Assembly: GCA_023416875.1 (NCBI GenBank)
Contig: JAEZGT010000401.1
Span: forward strand, 1 to 17,250
DNA length: 17,250 nucleotides
Direction of reading: 5' to 3'
Origin: Pseudomonadota bacterium
Lineage (GTDB): Bacteria; Pseudomonadota; Gammaproteobacteria; Pseudomonadales; Cellvibrionaceae
Below, piece after piece: positions 7,572-14,553 of this stretch; positions within the stretch are counted from its first letter, which is position 1, and each line of letters begins with the position of its first letter. Position numbers and translations under genes: made by a program. A model generated the notes under the pieces. The model did not search any database, was not told where the DNA came from, and saw only the letters and a program-made list of their open reading frames with translations.

Positions 7572-7593
7572 GGCGCGGACAGAAGTCCGCGCC
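7572..7593 (-). terminator. Strong hairpin after OmpA-type gene, probable terminator
   Basis: A perfect 9-bp stem, GGCGCGGAC (7572-7580) with GTCCGCGCC (7585-7593), around a 4-base loop. It lies 11 bases past the stop codon of the OmpA-type gene. There is no clear U-tract on the minus strand (the following bases are TGTCATCTCTC), so it may be a weak intrinsic terminator or an RNA 3'-end stabiliser. Confidence 0.5.
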
Positions 7594-7603
7594 GGATCGG
7601 GGA

Positions 7604-8740
7604 TCAGCGTTGAATAGTTTCTACGTGGGCGCTGACTTTAGCGGTTACGCGACGGTTGCTGGCGCGGTTTTCGGCAGTGTCGTTACTCACCAGCGGTCTG
7701 GACTCACCGTAGCCGACGGAGCTGACACGCGACTGATTGATACCAAAGCGCTCTACCAATACTTTCGCAACTGCCGCAGCACGGGTTTCGGAAAGTTTCT
7801 GGTTGTAGGCTTCAGAACCGCGATCATCTGTGTGGCCTTCGAGCACAACTTTGGTGAGCGGGTATTCGCGCATGAATTGTGCGACTGACTCGATTTCACC
7901 GTAAGAATCCGCAGTGATCTCGGATGAGTTGTTTTCGAAGTTGACGCGCAGTTGGACTTCTTTGGTTTCGGTGATGACGATGTAGCAGCCTTTATCATCA
8001 ACCTTCGCACCGGCTGAAGTGCCGGGGCACTGATCTTGCGCATCGGCTACGCCGTCACTGTCCGCATCCAACACCAGCTCACAACCATTGGCGTCTACTG
8101 GAGTGCCAATCGGAGTGCCAGGGCAGCGGTCTTGGGAATCGACTACGCCATCTCTGTCGGAATCTTGCGGTGCAGCCACTTTAGGAGCAGCGGGAGCTGC
8201 AGCAGTGCCGCCGAGTTGGAAGTTAAGACCCAGGCCAAAGGTGAAATGGGTCAGCTCGCGCTCAAGGTCATTAATCAAACGCAATTCGGGACGCAGGCTC
8301 AAATAATCTGTGATAGCGACTTTCAAACCACCGCCCACATTCACCATGTCGTTTTCATATTCGCGGGAATTGCCGTAATCGAAAATCTGCTTGCCGCCGC
8401 CGATCAACAAATAAGGTTGGACGCCGTCGTTATCGGCGAAATGATAGAGCGCGTCGAGACGATAGGTTTCCAAATCCACTTCACCATTACCGGTGGTGCG
8501 AGCCGCGCTGCCGTTGAGATAAGCCAATTCAAAACCCCAAGGTGAACTGGTTTTATACCCTAGGCCGATGGACCACAGAAATGGATTATCCAGCGGCAGG
8601 TCTTGATCCAGCATCTGATATTCGAATCCGGGGTTGATAGTGAAACCGCTGCTTTGTTCGGCAATCGCTTGGCTGGCAGTGGCGAGAGCGGCGCTACAAA
8701 CGGCGAGACGCACGGCGCTTGAGAGATAGGACTTCTTCAT
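7604..8740 (-). CDS. OmpA/OprF-type outer-membrane porin with TSP3 repeats
   Basis: Outer-membrane protein that links the outer membrane to peptidoglycan, 378 aa. Signal peptide residues 1-27 (cleavage after AIA). An N-terminal 8-stranded barrel occupies about 28-178. A flexible Ala/Pro linker follows (179-192), then two thrombospondin type-3 calcium-binding repeats: DSDRDGVVDSQDRCPGT at 193-209 and DADSDGVADAQDQCPGT at 225-241, each with a Cys pair (206/220 and 238/252). The OmpA_C domain has GHTDDRGSEAYNQKLSETRA; Asp305 and Arg320 are 15 residues apart, as are the diaminopimelate-binding pair of Acinetobacter OmpA. The start is secure: AAGGAG lies 6 bases upstream of the ATG. It is preceded by a 154-base leader with its own probable promoter and followed by a strong hairpin, so it is likely monocistronic and highly expressed. 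Confidence 0.95.
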   Translation of the reverse strand: MKKSYLSSAVRLAVCSAALATASQAIAEQSSGFTINPGFEYQMLDQDLPLDNPFLWSIGLGYKTSSPWGFELAYLNGSAARTTGNGEVDLETYRLDALYHFADNDGVQPYLLIGGGKQIFDYGNSREYENDMVNVGGGLKVAITDYLSLRPELRLINDLERELTHFTFGLGLNFQLGGTAAAPAAPKVAAPQDSDRDGVVDSQDRCPGTPIGTPVDANGCELVLDADSDGVADAQDQCPGTSAGAKVDDKGCYIVITETKEVQLRVNFENNSSEITADSYGEIESVAQFMREYPLTKVVLEGHTDDRGSEAYNQKLSETRAAAVAKVLVERFGINQSRVSSVGYGESRPLVSNDTAENRASNRRVTAKVSAHVETIQR

Positions 8741-8746
8741 GAGGCA

Positions 8747-8752
8747 CTCCTT
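8747..8752 (-). promoter_or_regulatory. Strong ribosome-binding site of OmpA-type gene
   Basis: AAGGAG on the minus strand, 6 bases before the ATG at 8740. It fixes the start and fits an abundant envelope protein. Confidence 0.8.
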
Positions 8753-8847
8753 ACTTTTTTGGTTGTTTTAAAAAGACAGAAAATTCTGAAAACGGTGCGC
8801 AGCCTAGCGGCTGTTTTGTGAACGGATTATGAATTTCGCGCATTCTT

Positions 8848-8857
8848 GCAAATTTGC
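8848..8857. promoter_or_regulatory. Palindrome in the leader region of the OmpA-type gene
   Basis: GCAAATTTGC is a perfect 10-base palindrome located about 110 bases upstream of the OmpA-type start and just after the stop of the toroid-protein gene. A TTGCAA and a CATAAT lie next to it in the minus-strand sense but are only 14 bases apart, so I do not claim a normal sigma70 promoter. It may be an operator or chance. Confidence 0.25.
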
Positions 8858-8894
8858 GAAGCGGGTTAAAGACATTGGTTGATTTTGGCGGGAT

Positions 8895-9959
8895 TTAAGT
8901 GAAGTCGGCGTATGTTTCTCTAGCCTTCAGAAAAATATCATGCGCAGGCGTGAGAGCGAACAATGCATCGGCGGCCAAAATAACCGCACCGGCTGTCCAG
9001 GTGGTTTTTTCCGCAGGCCAGATGGCGTCGTCGCGAAAGACATAGCCAGTCCAATAACCACCATCCCCGTCGCGCCATTGATGCAGCGTTTCATAAAGCT
9101 GGCGCGCTTTATCTTTTTCGCCGCTGGCGACCAGCGCGATCACCAACTCGCTAGTTTCCGCCATGGTGACCCAGGGCTCGTCATTGACGCAGCGGCAGCC
9201 GAGGCCGGGTTCGACAAACTCGTGCCAGCGCGCAGCCAAGCGCGCACGCGCGCTTTCGTCTTGATAAATTCCAGCGAGAATCGGGTAATACCAGTCCATC
9301 GAAAAACGCGCTTTGCTCTCCCAGGTGCGATCAAATCGCTCTGGTCGCGCCCGCAGCGCGTGCGCCAGGCGATCGGCCGCTGCCCACCAATCTTCTTGTG
9401 GGTAATTCAAGGTTGCGGCAATACGACAGGCACAATCCAAACTGCGCAAAATGGAACTGCAGGCGGTCACCAAAGCGTCGGCCTGGCCACGCCCCTCGGC
9501 GTCGACTGCCCAGGCAATTTCGCCATAATCGCTTTGGTAGCGCAGAACAAATTCTGTCGCGCGGCTGACACACGCAAACATATCGGCGAGAAAGCGGCGG
9601 TCGCCAGTGATCAGAAAGTGGTGCCACACGCCGGTGGCGACGTAGGCGACAAAGTTGGTTTCGCGCAGCTCTTGATGAGTGTTCTCGCCAATTGCATCGC
9701 CAAAAAAATAGCTGGCGTACCAGCTGCCGTCCGCGAGTTGCTGCTGCGCCAACCAGTAATAAGCGCGCTCCGCCGCCCGATATTCACCGGCAATGCTGAG
9801 GGCCATCGCCGCTTCGGTGTGATCCCAGGGATCGAGCTTGCCGCCCACGTACCAGGGAATGGCGCCGTCCGCCAACTGATTGGCCAGAATATAGTTGGTG
9901 GTGGCTTGCAGGTCTGCCGGTAAAACGGCAACAGCGGAGGTTAGCGTAGAGGCGGTCAC
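8895..9959 (-). CDS. Alpha/alpha-toroid protein, prenyltransferase/squalene-cyclase-like fold, function unknown
   Basis: Predicted soluble 354-aa protein made of repeated helical hairpins, of the kind labelled prenyltransferase/squalene oxidase repeat. Repeating motifs are ADGAIPWYVGG (30-40), LDPWDHTEAAMAL (42-54), ADGSWYASYF (76-85), MDWYYPILAGI (221-231), DGDGGYWTGYV (297-307) and TWTAGAVILAADALF (320-334). The DXDD motif of terpene cyclases is not visible, so the automatic label may mislead; a glycan-active (alpha/alpha)6 barrel is equally possible. The start is GTG 9959, whose GTGA overlaps the methyltransferase stop; the open frame continues 34 codons upstream but that extension is low-complexity and inside the methyltransferase gene. 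It is the last gene of the thioredoxin-GT4-methyltransferase operon, suggesting a role in the same glycan or lipid pathway. Confidence 0.82.
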   Translation of the reverse strand: MTASTLTSAVAVLPADLQATTNYILANQLADGAIPWYVGGKLDPWDHTEAAMALSIAGEYRAAERAYYWLAQQQLADGSWYASYFFGDAIGENTHQELRETNFVAYVATGVWHHFLITGDRRFLADMFACVSRATEFVLRYQSDYGEIAWAVDAEGRGQADALVTACSSILRSLDCACRIAATLNYPQEDWWAAADRLAHALRARPERFDRTWESKARFSMDWYYPILAGIYQDESARARLAARWHEFVEPGLGCRCVNDEPWVTMAETSELVIALVASGEKDKARQLYETLHQWRDGDGGYWTGYVFRDDAIWPAEKTTWTAGAVILAADALFALTPAHDIFLKARETYADFT

Positions 9960-10669
9960 GTCGAATCCTTGATGAAATAAAACACCACGCTCTTGCCCAT
10001 GAACGGATTGAGCACAGTGTCGAGAATACGGGTCAGGCGCGGCTGGCGGAGCAGATCCCATACCAGCAGCCGATGGTAGTAGCGCACCGGTGCAAAATCA
10101 GCGCCGCGATTCCAGAACAGGCAGCGCAGCCACCAATAAGGCACATGCAAGGCGTGGGCGCCGTGATGCAGGACGCTGCGAAAACCCAGTTTTTCAATTT
10201 CGTTGCGCAGAGCGGCCGCCTGAAAAATACGGATATGACCGCCTTCCACTTGGTGATAGGCGCGGCTCAACCACCAGCAGATTCGCTCCGGCCAAGCGCG
10301 TGGAACGCTTATCGCCAAGATGCCTCTACCCTTCAATACCCGCTTGGCTTCCGCCAACATGCCTTGGTAGTCCGGAATGTGCTCCAGTACTTCGGAACAG
10401 ATCACCACATCAAAACTGCCATCGGCGAACGGTAATTTGAGGCCATCGCTGACGAAGATGTGCAGATGTTTGTGCGGATCATGCTGCACAAAATCCGTGC
10501 GCCGACTGCGCGCCGTCGCCACATCGCGCTGACTCACATCCACCCCCACCACATGCTGCGCCGCACCAAACCAGTGGGCGGCCAGGGCATGGCGGCCTTC
10601 GCCGCAGCCTAGGTCCAGGACGCGGTGATGCGGCTGCAGCCGCAAGCTGTCGAGGCGAATGGTTTGCAT
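9956..10669 (-). CDS. Class I SAM-dependent methyltransferase (Methyltransf_11 type)
   Basis: Cytoplasmic Rossmann-fold methyltransferase of 237 aa. Motif I is VLDLGCGEGRHA (residues 18-29), the acidic residue at the end of strand 2 is Asp44 (VGVDVS), and motifs II/III are LPFADGSFDVVICSEVLEHIPD (79-100) with a following LAEAKRVLKGRGILAISVP. The C-terminal third is rich in Trp/Tyr/Arg (YWWLRCLFWNRG), suggesting a hydrophobic acceptor such as a lipid-linked sugar; this is inference. It starts 4 bases after the glycosyltransferase stop and its TGA overlaps the next gene's GTG, so all three are translated together. Confidence 0.9.
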   Translation of the reverse strand: MQTIRLDSLRLQPHHRVLDLGCGEGRHALAAHWFGAAQHVVGVDVSQRDVATARSRRTDFVQHDPHKHLHIFVSDGLKLPFADGSFDVVICSEVLEHIPDYQGMLAEAKRVLKGRGILAISVPRAWPERICWWLSRAYHQVEGGHIRIFQAAALRNEIEKLGFRSVLHHGAHALHVPYWWLRCLFWNRGADFAPVRYYHRLLVWDLLRQPRLTRILDTVLNPFMGKSVVFYFIKDST

Positions 10670-10673
10670 GGGT

Positions 10674-11984
10674 TCAGGCGCTCACGGCTCGACGACTGAG
10701 AGGCAATACATCTTGCCAGTAATAGTCGGTAAGGCGAGTGGCGACCCGATTCCAACAGAATTCCCGCACAATGCGCTGGCGCCCCATCTGCATCAAAGCT
10801 TGCGCCAGCACGCGATTGCCCAGCACCTTCGCGATACCCTCCGCCAGCGCCGTTGCATCACCCGCCGGCACGAGGATTCCCGCATCTCCCACTACCTCCG
10901 GCAGTGCGCCGCCGGCGCTGCTCACCAGCGGTACGCCGCAACTCATGGCTTCCGCCGCCGGCAAACCGAACCCTTCGTAGAGCGAGGGGCAAACCGCCAC
11001 GCTCGCCCGCGCATATTCGTGCACTAGTTCCATATCGCTGATGCCGCTGCGAAAGCTCACGCAGCCTTCCAGCCCAAGCTGCCGCAACAGTCGCTGGTTG
11101 CGCCCGTCTGGTTGCAATTTGCCAATCACCACCAAATGCGCGTCCGGCCGCTGTGCCCGCACCTGTTGCAACGCTTCCAGCAAAATACCAAAGCCTTTTA
11201 GCGGCTGATCCGATGAGGTAGTGGTGATGATGCGACCGGGCTCGCGGCTGATGTCGGGGTGTGGCCGGAACAGATCCGTGTCCACGCCATTGCCGATCAC
11301 GTCGGTGCGAGCCTCGGCGCGGCCAAATTCCACCGCTATATCGCGACGGGAGCATTCGGACACGGTCACCACGTGATTCAGCTCGCGCACCACCTTTTCC
11401 TGCATCTTGAGAAAGCTGTACCAGCGGCGGATCAACAGTCGGTGTCCCCAACCGCTAGCCTCCTGCAGAGCCAGATCGCGGTCGCGGGTAATGGGGTGAT
11501 GCACAGTGGCGACAACCGGCAGCCCCACGCGCTGGAGTTGGAGCAGGCCGTAACACAGGCTCTGGTTGTCGTGGACCACATCGTAGTCATCGCGGTGTTC
11601 GCGTAGATAGCGCGCTACCCGCCGACCAAAAGTGTAGGGCTCGGCAAATCCGCCGGTGGCCATGGACCACCACTCGATTAGATCGCTGAAAGAGCGCAGA
11701 TGGCGCCAGCGCAGGGCGCGGATATGGTTTGGGGTGGCGTAAAGATCGAGGCTGGGAATTTTCACCAGCCGCACTCCCGCATCCAGTTCTGGATACGGCG
11801 GGCCGGACAATACATCCACTTTATGCCCCAGTTGCAGTAGGGCGCGGCTCAAATATTTCAGGTAAATGCCCTGGCCTCCCACATGGGGGTGGCTGCGATA
11901 GCCCAGCAGGGCAATGCGCAGGGCAGGCGGATAGTTGGCGGGTGCGGCGTCCGCCCGGGCGAGGCAGTCCTGTTCCGCGCGCAC
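10674..11984 (-). CDS. GT4 family glycosyltransferase
   Basis: GT-B fold retaining glycosyltransferase, 436 aa, using a nucleotide-sugar donor. The N-terminal acceptor domain has IALLGYRSHPHVGGQGIYLKYLSRAL (residues 24-49), with the Gly-rich loop of GT4 enzymes. The donor-domain signatures are VSECSRRDI, GNGVDTDLFRP, a basic residue in SDQPLKGFGILLEAL (Lys263) and the E-X7-E motif Glu337/Glu345 in YEGFGLPAAEAMSCGVPLV. No signal peptide or membrane helix is seen, so it acts on the cytoplasmic side of the membrane. The GTG start at 11984 directly follows the TAA of the thioredoxin gene; the first 20 residues are non-conserved in appearance, and the folded domain begins at about Leu22. The sugar and acceptor cannot be told from sequence. 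Confidence 0.92.
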   Translation of the reverse strand: MRAEQDCLARADAAPANYPPALRIALLGYRSHPHVGGQGIYLKYLSRALLQLGHKVDVLSGPPYPELDAGVRLVKIPSLDLYATPNHIRALRWRHLRSFSDLIEWWSMATGGFAEPYTFGRRVARYLREHRDDYDVVHDNQSLCYGLLQLQRVGLPVVATVHHPITRDRDLALQEASGWGHRLLIRRWYSFLKMQEKVVRELNHVVTVSECSRRDIAVEFGRAEARTDVIGNGVDTDLFRPHPDISREPGRIITTTSSDQPLKGFGILLEALQQVRAQRPDAHLVVIGKLQPDGRNQRLLRQLGLEGCVSFRSGISDMELVHEYARASVAVCPSLYEGFGLPAAEAMSCGVPLVSSAGGALPEVVGDAGILVPAGDATALAEGIAKVLGNRVLAQALMQMGRQRIVREFCWNRVATRLTDYYWQDVLPLSRRAVSA

Positions 11985-12437
11985 TTACAGGCTCTGGAGA
12001 AATTGCTCCGGCTCAAACGCCAGAGGAATAAAACGAATGGGGCTACCATCCGGGTGGGCGACGAGCAAGGTTGGAAAGCCGTAGATGCCATAGTTGCTCA
12101 TCAATGGGCGCGTGTCGGGGTGCTCGGAATCCAGGCGTACAAATACGTATTTTTCCTCGATCCGCGCTTTCACGCGTTCGTCGATCATCACGGTGCGATC
12201 AAGTTTGCGGCAGACGCTGCACCAATAGGCGGAGAAGTCGAGCAGCAGCGGTTTGTTCTGCTGGAGTGCCAAGGCCTGAGCCTCCGCCAGTGTCCGCTCC
12301 GGCAGGCCGGTGGCGGCAAAAGCAGCGCGACCGAGCTGATTGGGCGAGGTGAGCCAAAGCACTGCGAGAAGCAGCACGCCGAGCGTGCCCAGACCGAAGA
12401 GTGTGAGGAGGATTTTCTGTGTGCGGCCGAATGTCAT
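11985..12437 (-). CDS. Membrane-anchored thioredoxin-like protein
   Basis: 150-aa thiol-disulfide protein. One N-terminal membrane helix (residues about 8-30, with a short basic MTFGRTQK ahead) should place the domain in the periplasm. The thioredoxin fold shows LLLDFSAYWCSVCRKLDRTV with redox Cys73/Cys76 (motif WCSVCRK, close to the C-terminal domain of DsbD), YVFVRLDSEHPDT and the cis-Pro loop YGIYGFPTLLV (Pro122). The ATG at 12437 has AGGGA 5 bases upstream; the open frame continues to 12644, but that part lies inside hisB on the other strand and is not thioredoxin-like. It is the first gene of the operon with GT4, methyltransferase and toroid genes, and diverges from hisB. The partner is unknown. 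Confidence 0.88.
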   Translation of the reverse strand: MTFGRTQKILLTLFGLGTLGVLLLAVLWLTSPNQLGRAAFAATGLPERTLAEAQALALQQNKPLLLDFSAYWCSVCRKLDRTVMIDERVKARIEEKYVFVRLDSEHPDTRPLMSNYGIYGFPTLLVAHPDGSPIRFIPLAFEPEQFLQSL

Positions 12438-12464
12438 GGAGGTCCCTGGAAGCACAGATGCGGC

Positions 12465-12493
12465 TCGTGAATTCACGCCGATGTGGCTATAAT
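12465..12493 (+). promoter_or_regulatory. Probable hisB promoter
   Basis: A perfect -10 TATAAT lies at 12488-12493, 29 bases before the hisB ATG. At 17 bases' spacing the -35 would be TCGTGA (12465-12470), a poor match, so the promoter may need an activator or be limited in strength. The hisB ribosome-binding site AAGGG follows, 8 bases from the ATG. Confidence 0.55.
12466..12477. promoter_or_regulatory. 12-base palindrome between hisB and thioredoxin operon
   Basis: CGTGAATTCACG reads the same on both strands. It overlaps the expected -35 of hisB and lies 29 bases from the thioredoxin start, a position suited to a dimeric regulator controlling both divergent operons. A perfect 12-base palindrome can also arise by chance in a window this size. 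Confidence 0.35.
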
Positions 12494-12522
12494 CCCGGCC
12501 TCTTTCAAAAAGGGCGCACAGT

Positions 12523-13116
12523 ATGGCCGAACGTAAGGCATCCATCAATCGGGACACGTTGGAGACCCAGATCTCCGTCAGTGTTGATCTCGACGGCACC
12601 GGTAAAGGTATCTTCAATACCGGGGTACCATTTCTCGAACACATGATGGATCAGATCGCCCGTCACGGCATGATTGATCTTGATGTCACCTGCAAAGGCG
12701 ACAACCACATCGACGATCATCACACTGTAGAAGACGTGGGTATCACCATCGGTCAGGCAGTGAACAAGGCGCTCGGCAGCAAGAAAGGCATACGCCGATA
12801 CGGCCACGCTTATGTGCCGCTCGATGAGGCGCTTTCCCGCGTGGTAATCGACTTCTCCGGTCGTCCCGGTCTGGTGATGAACGTACCTTTTACGCAAAAA
12901 CGCATCGGCACCTTTGATACCGAGCTGTTTTATGAATTTTTTCAGGGCTTCGTCAACCACGCCCAAGTGACCCTGCACATCGACTGCTTGCGCGGGCACA
13001 ACGCGCACCACCAGATTGAGACTGTCTATAAAGCATTCGGACGTGCCTTGCGCATGGCGCTCGAGCGCGACGAACGCTTGGGTGATGTCATGCCCTCCAC
13101 CAAAGGGACGCTGTAA
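12523..13116 (+). CDS. hisB: Imidazoleglycerol-phosphate dehydratase HisB
   Basis: Sixth/seventh step of histidine biosynthesis: dehydrates imidazole glycerol phosphate to imidazole acetol phosphate in the cytoplasm, using Mn2+. Monofunctional form, 197 aa, without the N-terminal histidinol-phosphatase domain of the E. coli enzyme. Metal-binding motifs are PFLEHMMDQIARHG (36-49), DDHHTVEDVG (64-73) and GHNAHHQIE (158-166); the C-terminus PSTKGTL is typical. It is first in hisBHAF, with a TATAAT promoter upstream. Confidence 0.98.
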   Translation: MAERKASINRDTLETQISVSVDLDGTGKGIFNTGVPFLEHMMDQIARHGMIDLDVTCKGDNHIDDHHTVEDVGITIGQAVNKALGSKKGIRRYGHAYVPLDEALSRVVIDFSGRPGLVMNVPFTQKRIGTFDTELFYEFFQGFVNHAQVTLHIDCLRGHNAHHQIETVYKAFGRALRMALERDERLGDVMPSTKGTL

Positions 13117-13121
13117 GTTTT

Positions 13122-13787
13122 ATGAGCACACGCATAGCGGTCATCGATTACGGCATGGGCAACCTCCATTCCGTCGCCAGCGCCCTGCAGCATGTGGCGC
13201 CCGATGCGCGGATCGAAGTGACTTCGGATGTTGCCAAGGTGCTCGAGGCGGATCGGGTGCTGTTTCCCGGAGTCGGTGCGATCCGCGACTGTATGGCGGA
13301 GATCCGCCGGCTGAACGTCGATAAAGCCATCGCCGATACCATTGCCTCCGGCAAACCGCTGCTCGCCATCTGTGTCGGTCTTCAGGCGTTGATGGAGCGT
13401 AGCGAAGAAAACGGCGGTGTCCCTTGCCTCGGCCACTTCGCCGGAGAGGTGAAAGGCTTTGCCAACAGCGCGGAATTCCAAGCGGCGCAGGCAAACACTG
13501 AAGAGCGCCTCAAGGTGCCGCATATGGGCTGGAACCAGGTGCGCCAAACCCTGAACCACCCGCTGTGGCACAGCATCCCCGATAACAGCCGGTTTTACTT
13601 CGTGCACAGCTATTGCGTGCAATCCCGCGCTGCGGACGTGGTTGCCGGCACCTGCCATTACGGCATCGACTTCAGTGCCGCACTCGCCCGCGGAAACGTG
13701 TTCGCTGCACAATTTCACCCGGAAAAAAGCGCCGAACACGGTCTGCAATTGCTGAAAAATTTTGTTGGCTGGAACGGCCAGCCCTGA
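13122..13787 (+). CDS. hisH: Imidazole glycerol phosphate synthase glutaminase subunit HisH
   Basis: Class I glutamine amidotransferase of 221 aa that feeds ammonia to HisF. The catalytic triad is visible: Cys84 in AICVGLQAL, His199 and Glu201 in FHPEKS. The N-terminal IDYGMGNLHSVASAL and the oxyanion-region FPGVGA are typical of HisH. A stretch of about 15 residues (FANSAEFQAAQANTEE) before KVPHMGWNQV is longer than in E. coli HisH but similar insertions occur in pseudomonads. It starts 5 bases after hisB and ends 16 bases before hisA. Confidence 0.97.
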   Translation: MSTRIAVIDYGMGNLHSVASALQHVAPDARIEVTSDVAKVLEADRVLFPGVGAIRDCMAEIRRLNVDKAIADTIASGKPLLAICVGLQALMERSEENGGVPCLGHFAGEVKGFANSAEFQAAQANTEERLKVPHMGWNQVRQTLNHPLWHSIPDNSRFYFVHSYCVQSRAADVVAGTCHYGIDFSAALARGNVFAAQFHPEKSAEHGLQLLKNFVGWNGQP

Positions 13788-13803
13788 GATAGAGATCCTC
13801 TCC

Positions 13804-14541
13804 ATGCAAATCATCCCCGCCATCGACCTCAAAGACGGCCAGTGCGTGCGCCTGCGCAAAGGCGTTATGGAAGACTCCACCGTATTCTCGAGCGACCCCG
13901 TCGCCGTCGCCCGTCAGTGGGTGGAACAGGGCGCGCGCCGCCTGCATCTGGTCGATCTCAATGGCGCTTTCGCGGGTAAGCCAGTCAATGGCGAGGTGGT
14001 CACCGCGATTGCCAAAGCCTTTCCTGAACTGCCGATTCAGATCGGCGGCGGTATCCGCTCGGCGGAAACCATTCGCCATTATCTGGAAGCCGGTGTCAGT
14101 TACGTCATCATCGGCACCAAGGCGGTGAAAGAACCGCAGTTCGTGACCGACATGTGCCGCGAATTTCCGGGCACCATCATCGTCGGCCTGGATGCAAAAA
14201 ACGGCTTTGTCGCCACCGACGGCTGGGCCGAAGTGTCATCGGTCAAAGCCACCGAATTGGCCAAACGGTTTGAAGCCGACGGCGTCAGCTCCATCGTTTA
14301 CACCGATATTGATCGCGACGGCATGATGCAGGGTGTCAACGTGGAAGCGACGGTAGCCATGGCTAAAGCATCGAGCCTGCCGATCATCGCGTCAGGCGGC
14401 ATCACCAATCTCGACGATATCAAGTCCCTCCTCGCCCGCGCCCATGAGGGTGCCGGCATTTGCGGCGCAATTACCGGCCGGGCAATTTACGAAGGCACAC
14501 TCGATTTGGCGGCGGCGCAGCAACTCTGCGACCAGGCGTAA
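13804..14541 (+). CDS. hisA: Phosphoribosylformimino-5-aminoimidazole carboxamide ribotide isomerase HisA
   Basis: TIM-barrel isomerase converting ProFAR to PRFAR, the substrate of HisF-HisH. 245 aa from the ATG at 13804, where the conserved strand MQIIPAIDLKDG begins; the open frame continues back to 13762 inside hisH, but those residues do not belong to the barrel. Catalytic Asp8 (AIDLKDG) and Asp130 (GLDAKNG) are present, together with phosphate-binding GGGIRS and ASGGI. Ribosome-binding site weak. It lies 12 bases before hisF. Confidence 0.97.
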   Translation: MQIIPAIDLKDGQCVRLRKGVMEDSTVFSSDPVAVARQWVEQGARRLHLVDLNGAFAGKPVNGEVVTAIAKAFPELPIQIGGGIRSAETIRHYLEAGVSYVIIGTKAVKEPQFVTDMCREFPGTIIVGLDAKNGFVATDGWAEVSSVKATELAKRFEADGVSSIVYTDIDRDGMMQGVNVEATVAMAKASSLPIIASGGITNLDDIKSLLARAHEGAGICGAITGRAIYEGTLDLAAAQQLCDQA

Positions 14542-14553
14542 AAGGAGAATTCC

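Noticed and set aside
8010..8165. Repeated DNA segments inside the OmpA-type gene
   Set aside because: They encode the two TSP3 protein repeats and are explained by the domain structure, not by a mobile or CRISPR-like repeat.
8800..8817. CAGCC/GGCTG stem followed by TTTT on the plus strand, resembling a terminator
   Set aside because: No plus-strand gene lies upstream; on the minus strand it is only part of the leader of the OmpA-type gene.
8940..9923. 327-codon open frame antisense to the toroid-protein gene
   Set aside because: A shadow caused by GC-rich codon use; the minus-strand product has repeated family motifs and fits the operon.
9960..10061. N-terminal extension of the toroid-protein gene
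   Set aside because: It lies within the methyltransferase gene and is not toroid-like; the GTGA overlap at 9956-9959 gives a normal coupled start.
12438..12644. N-terminal extension of the thioredoxin gene into hisB
   Set aside because: The extension is antisense to hisB and would bury the membrane anchor; the ATG at 12437 has a ribosome-binding site.
13026..13880. 284-codon open frame antisense to hisH and parts of hisB and hisA
   Set aside because: It crosses three certain his genes and shows no domain.
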